A stretch of 47,071 bases of DNA, taken from assembly GCA_013284265.1 (NCBI GenBank), contig JABTBR010000054.1:1-47071 (forward strand), given 5' to 3'. The DNA comes from Oxalobacteraceae bacterium (GTDB lineage: Bacteria; Pseudomonadota; Gammaproteobacteria; Burkholderiales; Burkholderiaceae_D). This document shows, piece after piece, positions 24,434 through 34,699 of this stretch. Both the position numbers and the translations under genes were made by a program. The notes below the pieces were generated by a model. That model was given only the letters and a program-made list of their open reading frames with translations, searched no databases and was not told the origin of the DNA. Every line of letters starts with the position of its first letter. The first letter of the stretch is position 1.

Positions 24434-25630
24434 TCAGGGCGCTACTCCGCCTTGCTCTGCCGCAGGTTCTAAGCCTTTTAGCAATCCATCTGCGGCAAGA
24501 ATGTCCGCAACTGTTTGTTCTTCAATCGCATAGACCCCGCGTGCGGCTTTCCAGATCAATTTCTTCTCCTGAAGAGCAAGCAGCGCTTGTTGAACGCCGG
24601 GCACATCAACTCTTACATCCTCCTCGGCCTCCCCCGCCAACTGCAGACCTTTCCGATACAGCGCCATGGTCGCAGCCTCAAAGGGCGCATAGTTGCTGCC
24701 GCTTGCAGCCACTACCCGCAGGACCACTTGTTGGATAGGGGTCAAACTACGGATCACCTTCCGCTGTACCTGACTCAACTCAATAGCCAGCTGGCGTACT
24801 TCGTTTTCGAACGTGTCCGGGCCGGTATCTGCGCCGACGTCGAAATTGAAGCGCAGCGTGTCGGCGGCGGAGCCCAGCAGTTCTGGACGGTAAGCGGCCT
24901 CCGCAAAGAGGGGCCAAACTCGTTCAGGTGACAGTGGGAACGAGAGCTCCGCTTTCTGGCAAAACCACTCGATAAAGTCTTTGCCGAGCATGGGGAAATT
25001 GACCATCGGCGCACCGTAAAATGCCTGCTCCTTGCTGTTTCGAAGCATCGCCAGTTTGTCACGATTTGAGCCCGTGCAAACTACGCGCAGGCCATAGTGC
25101 TGCGTACTGTTTAATTCATCCCGCGCCGCCTTCAAAGCAAACAGGGCGGCAATGCCTGCGTCGGTCGTTATGGCATGTTGGGCTTCATCGATGATCAGGA
25201 CAATCACCTGCTTGATCTCATCAGATAGCGCCACCAGCGCGTCGCTCAGGGACACTTCCTTACCTAAGCCCACGCGATCCAGGTCAAAATTAACGGCTCC
25301 CCCGACAGCGATCTTGCTTAAGCCGGACGCTTTTGCCAAACGCATGACAACACCATCCTTGGTAGTCAGCGCGGCTCGAACAGCCGCGACAATGACCTCA
25401 CCAGGATCCACCGTTGGATTAGCCCATAAATCTGCATAGACTACGAGTGCGCCAGCACGCTCAAAGGCCGGCCTCAGATCCTCGCGCACGAACGTCGACT
25501 TACCGGTGCGCCGCGGAGCTGCGAGAAACACGCCTGAACTGGCGGCACTACCGACTGCGACCGTCAACACTTGCTTGGCAATCTTCTCAGCCAGCACTGG
25601 CCGGTGGAACAACTCTGGCGCGTGGAACAT
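24434..25630 (-). CDS. AAA-family ATPase with C-terminal helical/winged-helix region
   Basis: 398 residues. Walker A is AAPRRTGKST (37-46), Walker B is VLIIDEAQH (144-152), and CTGSNRD is a sensor-1-like motif. The segment after about 290 (SLTPIQQVVLRVVAASG, then a short helix set ending in KLIWKAARGVYAI) looks like a winged helix for DNA or partner binding. It belongs to the broad group of ATP-binding proteins found beside mobile or defence genes; here no partner gene is adjacent. Function unknown. An AT-rich region with an inverted repeat precedes it. Confidence 0.75.
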   Translation of the reverse strand: MFHAPELFHRPVLAEKIAKQVLTVAVGSAASSGVFLAAPRRTGKSTFVREDLRPAFERAGALVVYADLWANPTVDPGEVIVAAVRAALTTKDGVVMRLAKASGLSKIAVGGAVNFDLDRVGLGKEVSLSDALVALSDEIKQVIVLIIDEAQHAITTDAGIAALFALKAARDELNSTQHYGLRVVCTGSNRDKLAMLRNSKEQAFYGAPMVNFPMLGKDFIEWFCQKAELSFPLSPERVWPLFAEAAYRPELLGSAADTLRFNFDVGADTGPDTFENEVRQLAIELSQVQRKVIRSLTPIQQVVLRVVAASGSNYAPFEAATMALYRKGLQLAGEAEEDVRVDVPGVQQALLALQEKKLIWKAARGVYAIEEQTVADILAADGLLKGLEPAAEQGGVAP

Positions 25631-25643
25631 GGCGGCACCTCGT

Positions 25644-25663
25644 CTTTATAGACAACTATAAAG
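25644..25663. promoter_or_regulatory. Inverted repeat in the AT-rich promoter of the ATPase gene
   Basis: CTTTATA (25644-25650) and TATAAAG (25657-25663) flank six bases, 13 bp upstream of the start codon; GATTATAG follows. The 25640-25740 stretch is clearly more AT-rich than its surroundings. A promoter with an overlapping operator is likely. Confidence 0.4.
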
Positions 25664-25895
25664 TGATTATAGAACGATTATTTTTCTGTGATCCGCTTGG
25701 ATGAGGTTCTAGACTATAGCGTTTTATAATTGCATTATTGGCCATATCTCGCGGCCTGCCCGTCACTTTCTACGCCTTCATCTATTGCCGTCCTAGAGGA
25801 AGATATTTTTTCGCAAGCGTGTCGATTTTGTGTGCCGTCACCCGTCGTAGGGATGAAGCACCGATTGCCCATTCCACCTTAAGCAAGGAAACGCG

Positions 25896-26294
25896 ATGAA
25901 CCAACAGATCGTCCTCAATCTGCCCGTGAAGGACCTGGACAAATCCAAGGCCTTCTTTTCCGCTCTCGGCTTTACCTTCGTTCCGCGATTTAGCGGAGAG
26001 AACGCGGCGTTCATGAACATCGTCGACGGCACCATCCAGGCCATGCTGACGACCGAACCCTTCTTCAAGTCCCTGATCGACAAACCCGTCGCGAATGCAA
26101 AGGAAGCCAATGAAGTCGTCATTTGCCTGAGCTGCGAAAGCCGGGAAGAGGTAGACAGCCTGATCGCCCAGGCCGTTGCCGCTGGTGGCCGCATACCGCA
26201 TCCGCCCGAGGACCATGGCTTTATGTATGACCAGGGCTTCGAGGATATCGATGGCCACCTGTGGAATCTGGTCTGGACGGCGCCAGAAGCCTGA
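25896..26294 (+). CDS. VOC-family (glyoxalase/bleomycin-resistance fold) protein
   Basis: 132 residues beginning MNQQIVLNLPVKDLDKSKAF, the usual first beta-alpha unit of the vicinal-oxygen-chelate fold, and ending with DIDGHLWNLVW, where the metal-ligand position is held. Similar short members are annotated as extradiol dioxygenase- or glyoxalase-like and act on unknown substrates. AAGGA is found ten bases before ATG 25896. Confidence 0.9.
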   Translation: MNQQIVLNLPVKDLDKSKAFFSALGFTFVPRFSGENAAFMNIVDGTIQAMLTTEPFFKSLIDKPVANAKEANEVVICLSCESREEVDSLIAQAVAAGGRIPHPPEDHGFMYDQGFEDIDGHLWNLVWTAPEA

Positions 26295-26459
26295 TTCGCT
26301 GAACAAGTTCTCCAAATTCTCCTGACTCTCTGGCTTGCGTGCGCTGCTGGCGCCAAGCCGAGGTCATGTGATTGTTTCCGCTGGGGACGGTGCGATGTGA
26401 ACGAGGCTTTTCCATATTCAAGAAACCATGTGATTCCTGAGTAGCGAACTGAGACGCTA

Positions 26460-26711
26460 TTACTGATTACTGTGGGAGTACCGCGCCGCGTCCCACTCGA
26501 CATCAATAGGAGCAGTCGGATCAACATAACGCACCACGGCCCCTTTTAGCGTGTCGCATGGATTGCGATCCGCGCTCCGATAGCGGCGAACTTCCAATAC
26601 AGGTTTGCCATGATCGGCTATCACCATGTTTTCACCGGATGCCTCAACCTGCCGCAAGAATTCAAGTGCCTTGGCTTTGAATTCCGATTTTGAGACTTGT
26701 TTGCTCTGCAT
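26460..26711 (-). CDS. Phd/YefM-type antitoxin without adjacent toxin
   Basis: 83 residues: SKSEFKAKALEFLRQVEASG and MVIADHGKPVLEVRRY form the Phd/YefM DNA-binding domain, and LKGAVVRYVDPTAPIDVEWD is the usual toxin-binding tail of VapBC-type partners. No PIN or Doc toxin gene follows in the 165 bp before the VOC gene, so it is an orphan. ATG 26711 has a GGGGGA ribosome site. Confidence 0.85.
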   Translation of the reverse strand: MQSKQVSKSEFKAKALEFLRQVEASGENMVIADHGKPVLEVRRYRSADRNPCDTLKGAVVRYVDPTAPIDVEWDAARYSHSNQ

Positions 26712-26756
26712 ATTTCCCCCTTGGCCGTCTCTCCATCGTCATCATGGTAGAAAAAA

Positions 26757-26779
26757 AATGACTACATGTACAAGTCATT
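26757..26779. promoter_or_regulatory. Candidate autoregulatory operator of the Phd-type antitoxin
   Basis: AATGACT (26757-26763) and AGTCATT (26773-26779) flank a nine-base core ACATGTACA that itself contains a palindrome. The site is 46 bp upstream of the antitoxin start; Phd proteins bind short palindromes with a TGTAC core. Confidence 0.5.
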
Positions 26780-26813
26780 TTTCAATGTTCGGACGTATGG
26801 CACGTGAAAAATA

Positions 26814-26849
26814 AAAAGCCCCGCAACTTCAACAAGTTACGGGGCTTTT
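26814..26849 (-). terminator. Intrinsic terminator of ssb
   Basis: A 16-bp stem (one mismatch) with a four-base loop: AAAAGCCCCGCAACTT pairs with AAGTTACGGGGCTTTT. On the minus strand T-rich sequence follows. It ends 22 bp after the ssb stop. Confidence 0.88.
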
Positions 26850-26871
26850 CAGAGTGTGCTGCTTATCCGAA

Positions 26872-27372
26872 TCAGAACGGGATATCGTCATCCATATCCG
26901 AGAAGTTCGGCGCTGGCTTCGGTGCCGGGCGCGGTGCCGGAGCCTGCTGCTGCTGCGGACGCTGCATCGGTGCCGGACGGCTAGGTGGGGCTTCGTAGCC
27001 ACCGCCATCATCCATGCCATCGCCGCCGCCCATGCCTTGACGGCCACCCAGCATTTGCATCTGCTCGGCGATGATGTCGGTCGCGTATTTCTCGACGCCG
27101 TCTTTGTCGGTGTATTTACGGGTTTGCAGGCGGCCTTCGACGTAGACCGAGGAACCTTTTTTCAGGTACTGGCCGACGATTTCAGCCAGACGGCCGAAGA
27201 AGGAGATGCGGTGCCACTCGGTCAGCTCTTTTTGCTCGCCGGTGTTGCGGTCCTTGGATTTGTACGAGGTCGCCACAGCAATGTTGGCGATCGCATCACC
27301 ACTAGGCATGTAGCGAATTTCCGGATCGCGACCCAGATTGCCGACGATGATGACTTTGTTAACTGATGCCAT
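26872..27372 (-). CDS. ssb: Single-stranded DNA-binding protein
   Basis: 166 residues. The OB-fold domain (about 1-110) starts MASVNKVIIVGNLGRDPEIR and includes WHRISFFGRLAEIVGQYL. A Gly/Pro/Gln-rich linker follows, and the acidic tip DMDDDIPF (the site that recruits partner proteins) ends the chain. It coats single-stranded DNA in replication, recombination and repair. ATG 27372 has AGGAG eight bases upstream. It diverges from uvrA, as in many proteobacteria, and the gap holds a LexA box. Confidence 0.97.
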   Translation of the reverse strand: MASVNKVIIVGNLGRDPEIRYMPSGDAIANIAVATSYKSKDRNTGEQKELTEWHRISFFGRLAEIVGQYLKKGSSVYVEGRLQTRKYTDKDGVEKYATDIIAEQMQMLGGRQGMGGGDGMDDGGGYEAPPSRPAPMQRPQQQQAPAPRPAPKPAPNFSDMDDDIPF

Positions 27373-27427
27373 GAATAACTCCTGATGAACTGCGGCGCGG
27401 CGCGGTTAGTGTTTTACTAGACGGAGG

Positions 27428-27433
27428 ATTATA
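27428..27433 (-). promoter_or_regulatory. ssb: Candidate -10 box of ssb
   Basis: TATAAT on the minus strand, 56 bp upstream of the ssb start, inside an AT-rich patch (ATTATATATGAC). No equally clear -35 at ideal spacing. Confidence 0.4.
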
Positions 27434-27586
27434 TATGACTGGCGTCCCCTTGCCACAAATGTTGAGCCTCAATCGGGCATGAAAACAGCTGTCCGAACGC
27501 CCGCCTCGGCCGGCCCACAGGGCGCCGGGACAGTTCTTTGGTTTATGGCACTATTTTTATGGAGCAGCAGAAACAAGGGCGTCGAA

Positions 27587-27606
27587 TACTGGTATTATAT
27601 ACAGTG
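27587..27606. promoter_or_regulatory. LexA (SOS) box between ssb and uvrA
   Basis: TACTGGTATTATATACAGTG differs from the CTGT-N8-ACAG consensus at one base (CTGG). It lies about 185 bp before uvrA and 215 bp before ssb in a 418-bp divergent gap that has no other gene. Both neighbours are SOS genes in E. coli, where they also share a box. Confidence 0.8.
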
Positions 27607-27790
27607 AAATCAACCCGGACTGGAGTTGGATCAAGCTTGTCCCGCTACTGTTCCTCACCTTGTCAGTTAGCGTAAGACACAAGTATTGAATCCCAGCTAT
27701 AGTACCGGGTTGACCCGTTTTGGCCCCGCTATCGCTAGCCCTGCTCAGCCTGGCGCGCCGGCCTCGCCACCAAATTCTCGCAAGGCAGAC

Positions 27791-30637
<2,847 letters not shown>

Positions 30638-30656
30638 GCGGGCCGCAGTGCGTTTA

Positions 30657-30722
30657 AAACCCAAGGCGTAACCCTGGGGTCTGACCCGCCGGGTCAGACC
30701 CCGGCTCTTTGCCCTGGGTTTT
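30657..30722 (+). repeat. Palindromic intergenic repeat, copy 3
   Basis: AAACCCAAGGC / GCCCTGGGTTT outer arms around the GGGGTCTGACCC / GGGTCAGACCCC core. It follows uvrA directly and is itself followed by a normal terminator; the next gene is convergent. Confidence 0.9.
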
Positions 30723-30757
30723 GAATGCAGCCGGCGGCACCTGGGCTTTGAAACCTC

Positions 30758-30789
30758 AAAACGGCGCGTTCATCTGAACGCGCCGTTTT
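30758..30789. terminator. Two-way intrinsic terminator between uvrA and the isomerase gene
   Basis: AAAACGGCGCGTTC pairs with GAACGCGCCGTTTT across ATCT, with T-runs on both outer sides. It serves the convergent genes on both strands. Confidence 0.88.
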
Positions 30790-30828
30790 TCATATGCCAC
30801 CCGGTTCAAGTGGCATGCGTCCCGTAAA

Positions 30829-31440
30829 TTACTGCCCTGCAGAACTTTGCTTCAGGTAAGCCTGCAAGTGATCGAGCCGGTCGAAGCCCCAGAACGCTTC
30901 CTCATCCGCGATGACGAAGGGCACGCCGAACACGCCGCGCCGCATCGCCTGCTCACCCTCCTCCTTCAACTGCTGCTTGATGGCGGGCTCCTTGATGCCG
31001 GCCGCGAGCGCCGCACGGTCCACGCCCAAGGCGGACGCAATTCCCATCAGCACCTCGGCATCGCCGATATCGACGCCATCGCCAAAGTTCGCGCCAAAGC
31101 AGTTGCGGGCGAAGGCCGTGGCCAATTCATCGCCATGCTCGCGCCGTATCCACAGCATCGCGCGCGCCGGGTCGATCAGGAACTTCGGGAAACCCGGCGG
31201 CTGCCGGTAAGGCAGGCCATGCAAGCGCGCCGAACGCAGCAGATCCTTTTGCACATACTGCCATTTGATCGGTACTTCCACCGGCAAGGGACTGCCGGTC
31301 TCCTGTCTCAGCGCGCCCAGCAAGACCGGCATCCAGCGCACCTTGCGGCCGTGCGCCGCCGCCAGTTTGTCGATGCGGGTGGCGGCGAAATAGGCGTAGG
31401 GCGAGGCGAAGTCGAAGTAAAACGTGATGTCCTGATTCAT
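30829..31440 (-). CDS. DsbA-fold 2-hydroxychromene-2-carboxylate isomerase-like protein
   Basis: 203 residues of the GST-kappa/HCCA isomerase group: FYFDFASPYAYFAATR (catalytic Ser in SPYAY) at residues 6-21 and GVFGVPFVIADEEAFWGFDRLDHL at the C-terminus. Members isomerise chromene carboxylates with glutathione in aromatic degradation, but many have other roles. It is translationally linked to a 41-residue membrane peptide: that stop codon overlaps the AGGAG ribosome site of this gene. TetR-type operators suggest repression until a xenobiotic is sensed. Confidence 0.9.
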   Translation of the reverse strand: MNQDITFYFDFASPYAYFAATRIDKLAAAHGRKVRWMPVLLGALRQETGSPLPVEVPIKWQYVQKDLLRSARLHGLPYRQPPGFPKFLIDPARAMLWIRREHGDELATAFARNCFGANFGDGVDIGDAEVLMGIASALGVDRAALAAGIKEPAIKQQLKEEGEQAMRRGVFGVPFVIADEEAFWGFDRLDHLQAYLKQSSAGQ

Positions 31441-31449
31441 AGTGTTCTC

Positions 31450-31575
31450 CTAGTAGGTTTCCTGGAAATCGTCATTGCTGTCCGGGATGGCACGCAGCAA
31501 GGCGATCAGAGCGCGGCACACCGGGTACAGCCCGGCCAGCAGCGGTAGTAACAACAGCAACAGCAAGGTACTCAT
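31450..31575 (-). CDS. 41-residue leucine-rich membrane peptide
   Basis: From ATG 31575, with AGGAG six bases upstream: MSTLLLLLLLPLLAGLYPVC begins a single transmembrane helix followed by LIALLRAIPDSNDDFQETY. The stop TAG (31450-31452) shares bases with the ribosome site of the isomerase gene, so translation of both is probably coupled. No known family. Its reality is supported by the ribosome site, the operator just upstream and the tight spacing. Confidence 0.7.
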   Translation of the reverse strand: MSTLLLLLLLPLLAGLYPVCRALIALLRAIPDSNDDFQETY

Positions 31576-31587
31576 GGTCAACTCCTT

Positions 31588-31607
31588 TTTCGCACACCCG
31601 TGCGAAA
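31588..31607. promoter_or_regulatory. TetR operator, site 1 (before the peptide/isomerase unit)
   Basis: TTTCGCAC-ACCC-GTGCGAAA, a perfect 8-bp inverted repeat with a four-base spacer, 13 bp upstream of the peptide start. The same motif recurs upstream of the TetR gene (site 2). Confidence 0.78.
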
Positions 31608-31647
31608 CTTGATCAAAGAAAATGCCGCACAGGGCTGCGGCGGCCAC

Positions 31648-32265
31648 TCACTCCGGGTCGTTGAAACCCTTGTAGGTCGATATCAGGCGGTTGAAGGCGC
31701 GCTGCATATGGCGCGATGCATTCTCGTCATGCAGAAAACGGGTGTCATGCACCAGCCCCACGATCAGGCTGTAAATTTCATAGACCAGTTGCTCGGGATC
31801 CGTATCCGGACGCAGCTGACCGGCTTCCACCGCCTGCAGAATAGTCTTGCGCAGCGAGGCCCGCCACGCCAGCGCTCCTTGGGCGATACGGTCGCGCAGC
31901 GGACCTGCCTGGTCGTCGAATTCGAAGGCGCCGGCCGAGTACAGGCAGGAGTTACTCAGGGCTTCGTCGCCGGAGCGGCGTATCCAGTTGTTGACCTGGG
32001 CGATCAGGCGCGGCAGGCCACGCGGCAGATGCAGGGTCGGCAGCAACACCTCGGCGGCGAAGCGGCGGTCGTATTCATCCAGCACGGCCGCCTGCAGTGC
32101 CTCCAGCGAGCCAACCCGCGAGAACACGCCGCTCTTGCTGATACCAGTGCGCTTGGCCAGCTCGCCCAGCGACAGCTTGCCGATGCCCTCGGCGGCGGCC
32201 ATCTGCATGGCGGCGTCGATGATGGCGGCGTAAGTGGCTTCGCTTTTGGCGGTCAGGGTATCCAT
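31648..32265 (-). CDS. TetR/AcrR-family regulator
   Basis: 205 residues from ATG 32265 (a GTG three codons earlier, at 32274, is an alternative). The N-terminal HTH (about 10-55; LGELAKRTGISKSGVFSRVGS) and a C-terminal ligand domain of the TetR_C_16/MAE_28990-like type (RSGDEALSNSCLYSAGAFEFDDQ). The recognition helix has SKSGVF. It is upstream of a membrane peptide and an isomerase gene on the same strand; matching operators before both itself and the peptide make autoregulation and control of that unit likely. Confidence 0.9.
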   Translation of the reverse strand: MDTLTAKSEATYAAIIDAAMQMAAAEGIGKLSLGELAKRTGISKSGVFSRVGSLEALQAAVLDEYDRRFAAEVLLPTLHLPRGLPRLIAQVNNWIRRSGDEALSNSCLYSAGAFEFDDQAGPLRDRIAQGALAWRASLRKTILQAVEAGQLRPDTDPEQLVYEIYSLIVGLVHDTRFLHDENASRHMQRAFNRLISTYKGFNDPE

Positions 32266-32274
32266 GGAAATCAC

Positions 32275-32294
32275 TTTAGCACACCTGTGCGAAA
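32275..32294. promoter_or_regulatory. TetR operator, site 2 (autoregulatory)
   Basis: TTTAGCAC-ACCT-GTGCGAAA, 18 of 20 bases identical to site 1, located ten bases upstream of the TetR start codon. Confidence 0.75.
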
Positions 32295-32316
32295 TATGCC
32301 GGAAAATTTAGCTTTT

Positions 32317-32381
32317 AAACCCACGGCTGAACCCTGGGGTCTGACCCGGCGGGTCGGACCCCGGCTCTTTGCCTTGGGTTT
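32317..32381 (+). repeat. Palindromic intergenic repeat, copy 4
   Basis: AAACCCACGGC / GCCTTGGGTTT arms with a GGGGTCTGACCC / GGGTCGGACCCC core (one change in the right half). It lies between the TetR start and the pckG terminator. Confidence 0.9.
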
Positions 32382-32424
32382 CAACAGCGCGTTGCGGCAC
32401 GCAAAATTAACGGCATTAAACATA

Positions 32425-32462
32425 AAAAAAGCGCGCATCCCGCGAAGGGTGCGCGCTTTTTT
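32425..32462. terminator. pckG: Intrinsic terminator of pckG
   Basis: AAAAAAGCGCGCA pairs with TGCGCGCTTTTTT, with a further CC/GG above; T-runs on both strands. It is 18 bp after the pckG stop. Confidence 0.88.
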
Positions 32463-32479
32463 GTAGGTATTAACCGGAA

Positions 32480-34345
32480 TTACTTGGCCAGACGCTGCTC
32501 CAGATCGGCCTTCACGGCTTTCAGTTCAGCTGGCAGGTGGTAAGCCAGTTTTTCGAACAGTTCTTCGTGCAGTTTCAGCTCTTCGCGCCATGCATCCTTG
32601 TCGATCGAGGTGATGGTCTCGAACTCTTCCGGCGTGAATGGAATGCCGTCCCAGTTCAGGTCGCCGAAGCGCGGGGTCGTGCCGAACACGTTTTCCACGC
32701 CGCCGGCCGTGCCTTCGATGCGTTCCAGCATCCACTTCAGCACGCGCATATTGTCGCCGAAGCCAGGCCAGACGAAGTGGCCTTGCTCATCGGTACGGAA
32801 CCAGTTGACGCAGAAGATCTTCGGCAGCGCGGCGGCATTGCTGGCGCCCAGTTTCTGGCCCAGGTTCAGCCAGTGCTGGAAGTAGTCGCTCATGTTGTAG
32901 CCGATGAAAGGCAGCATCGCGAACGGATCGCGGCGCACGATGCCCATCTGGCCAGCGGCGGCGGCGGTGGTTTCGGAACCCATGGTCGCTGCCATGTAGA
33001 CGCCTTCGACCCAGTTGCGCGCTTCGGTGACGAGCGGCACGGTGGTCGAACGGCGGCCGCCGAAGATGAAGGCCGACAGCGGCACGCCAGCCGGATCATC
33101 CCAGGCCGAGTCGATCACCGGATTCTGGGTCGCGGCCACGGTGAAGCGGGCGTTCGGGTGGGCGGCCTTGGTGCCGGACGCCGGGGTCCAGTCCTTGCCT
33201 TGCCAGTCGATCAGGTGATCCGGCGCCTGCTTGCTCAAGCCTTCCCACCAGACGTCGCCATCGTCGGTCAGCGCGACGTTGGTGAAGATGGTGTTCTCAC
33301 GCATCGACGCCATGCAGTTGAAGTTGGTCTTGTCGTTGGTGCCCGGTGCCACGCCGAAGTAGCCCGCTTCCGGATTGATCGCGTACAGGCGGCCATCGGC
33401 ACCCGGCTTGATCCAGGCGATGTCGTCGCCGATGGTGGTGATCTTCCAGCCCTTGAAGCTTGCGGGCGGGATCAGCATGGCGAAGTTGGTCTTGCCGCAA
33501 GCCGATGGGAAGGCCGCTGCGATGTAATGTTTTTTGCCTTCTGGCGATTCCACGCCCAGGATCAGCATGTGCTCGGCCAGCCAGCCGGTGCCGCCGGCCT
33601 GCGCGTCCTGGTGGCCCATGTTCGAGGCGATCCGCAGCGCGAAGCATTTTTTGCCCAGCAGCGCATTGCCGCCGTAGCCGGAACCGTAGGACCAGATTTC
33701 GCGCGTTTCAGGGAAGTGCACGATGTATTTGGTCGGGTTGCATGGCCATGCCACGTCTTTTTGGCCGTTCAGCAGCGGTGCGCCGACGGTGTGTACGCAA
33801 GGCACGAATTCGCCATCGGTACCGAGCACGTCGTAGACGGCGCGGCCCATGCGGGTCATCACGCGCATATTGACGGCGACGTAAGGCGAGTCGGACAGTT
33901 CCACGCCGATGTGGGCGATCGGCGAACCGAGCGGACCCATCGAGAACGGCACCACATACATGGTGCGGCCGATCATGCAGCCGTCGAACAGGCCGTTCAG
34001 GGTGCCGCGCATTTCGTTCGGCGCCATCCAGTTGTTGGTCGGGCCGGCTTCTTCCTTGGTGTGCGAGCAGATGAAGGTGCGGTCTTCCACACGGGCCACA
34101 TCGCTAGGATCGGAGCAGGCCAGGTAGGAGTTCGGACGCTTGTCCTGGTTCAGCTTTTTCATGGTGCCGGCGGCAACCATTTCGCCGCACAGGCGGTCGT
34201 ACTCTTCCTGCGAACCGTCGCACCAGTAGATGCTGTCCGGCTTGGTCAGGGCGGCGGTTTCCGCGACCCAATTGATCAGTTTCTGCTGTTTAATGTAAGC
34301 TGGGACGTTCAGTACTGCAACGCCACCCATAACGGGCTGATTCAT
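32480..34345 (-). CDS. pckG: Phosphoenolpyruvate carboxykinase (GTP)
   Basis: 621 residues, the usual length. Conserved motifs: GTP-type P-loop FPSACGKTNFAMLIP (about 290), kinase-2 GDDIAWI, PEAGYFGVAPGTN, and R/N-rich substrate loop near PNEMRGTLNGLFDG. The enzyme turns oxaloacetate into phosphoenolpyruvate with GTP for gluconeogenesis; acetate or amino-acid growth would need it. ATG 34345 has GGAGG five bases upstream. The gene is a monocistron with its own terminator. Confidence 0.97.
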   Translation of the reverse strand: MNQPVMGGVAVLNVPAYIKQQKLINWVAETAALTKPDSIYWCDGSQEEYDRLCGEMVAAGTMKKLNQDKRPNSYLACSDPSDVARVEDRTFICSHTKEEAGPTNNWMAPNEMRGTLNGLFDGCMIGRTMYVVPFSMGPLGSPIAHIGVELSDSPYVAVNMRVMTRMGRAVYDVLGTDGEFVPCVHTVGAPLLNGQKDVAWPCNPTKYIVHFPETREIWSYGSGYGGNALLGKKCFALRIASNMGHQDAQAGGTGWLAEHMLILGVESPEGKKHYIAAAFPSACGKTNFAMLIPPASFKGWKITTIGDDIAWIKPGADGRLYAINPEAGYFGVAPGTNDKTNFNCMASMRENTIFTNVALTDDGDVWWEGLSKQAPDHLIDWQGKDWTPASGTKAAHPNARFTVAATQNPVIDSAWDDPAGVPLSAFIFGGRRSTTVPLVTEARNWVEGVYMAATMGSETTAAAAGQMGIVRRDPFAMLPFIGYNMSDYFQHWLNLGQKLGASNAAALPKIFCVNWFRTDEQGHFVWPGFGDNMRVLKWMLERIEGTAGGVENVFGTTPRFGDLNWDGIPFTPEEFETITSIDKDAWREELKLHEELFEKLAYHLPAELKAVKADLEQRLAK

Positions 34346-34699
34346 ATTACCTCCAATGCCAATAAAGAAAATCTGTCTTGTCCCGGCACGGCAGGATCGT
34401 CGTCAGCTTGTGGCTTGGCGCTCGGAGCAGCATTCGAAATGCGTCGGCGCGTACGGCGGTCTTGTCGATTGTGCCCGGTTGAATCACGGGCACGCAGCCC
34501 TATCATGTGATCAGGCTGATGGAACGTATTGCTGAAACTCGCTATCCGAGCTCTAAAATTAGTGGGCGATTGTACACCGCTCAAACCGCCTTTTCGCCAA
34601 AAATGTAGGAATAATGTCCGACTAAAGTAGTAGGCTATTTGGGTTTTACATTAAACTGTTATTTCCCTACGAATTTCCACTTAAAATCTGCTAACTACC
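34346..34699. other. 354-bp divergent intergenic region without a gene
   Basis: Separates pckG from the dehydrogenase gene. GC-rich on the left, AT-rich from about 34610 (TACATTAAACTGTTATTT), where the dehydrogenase promoter is expected. No repeat, RNA fold or clear operator was seen. Confidence 0.6.

Noticed and set aside
27710..27735. TTGACC/TATCGC promoter for uvrA
   Set aside because: The spacer is only 14 bp and the -10 match is weak.
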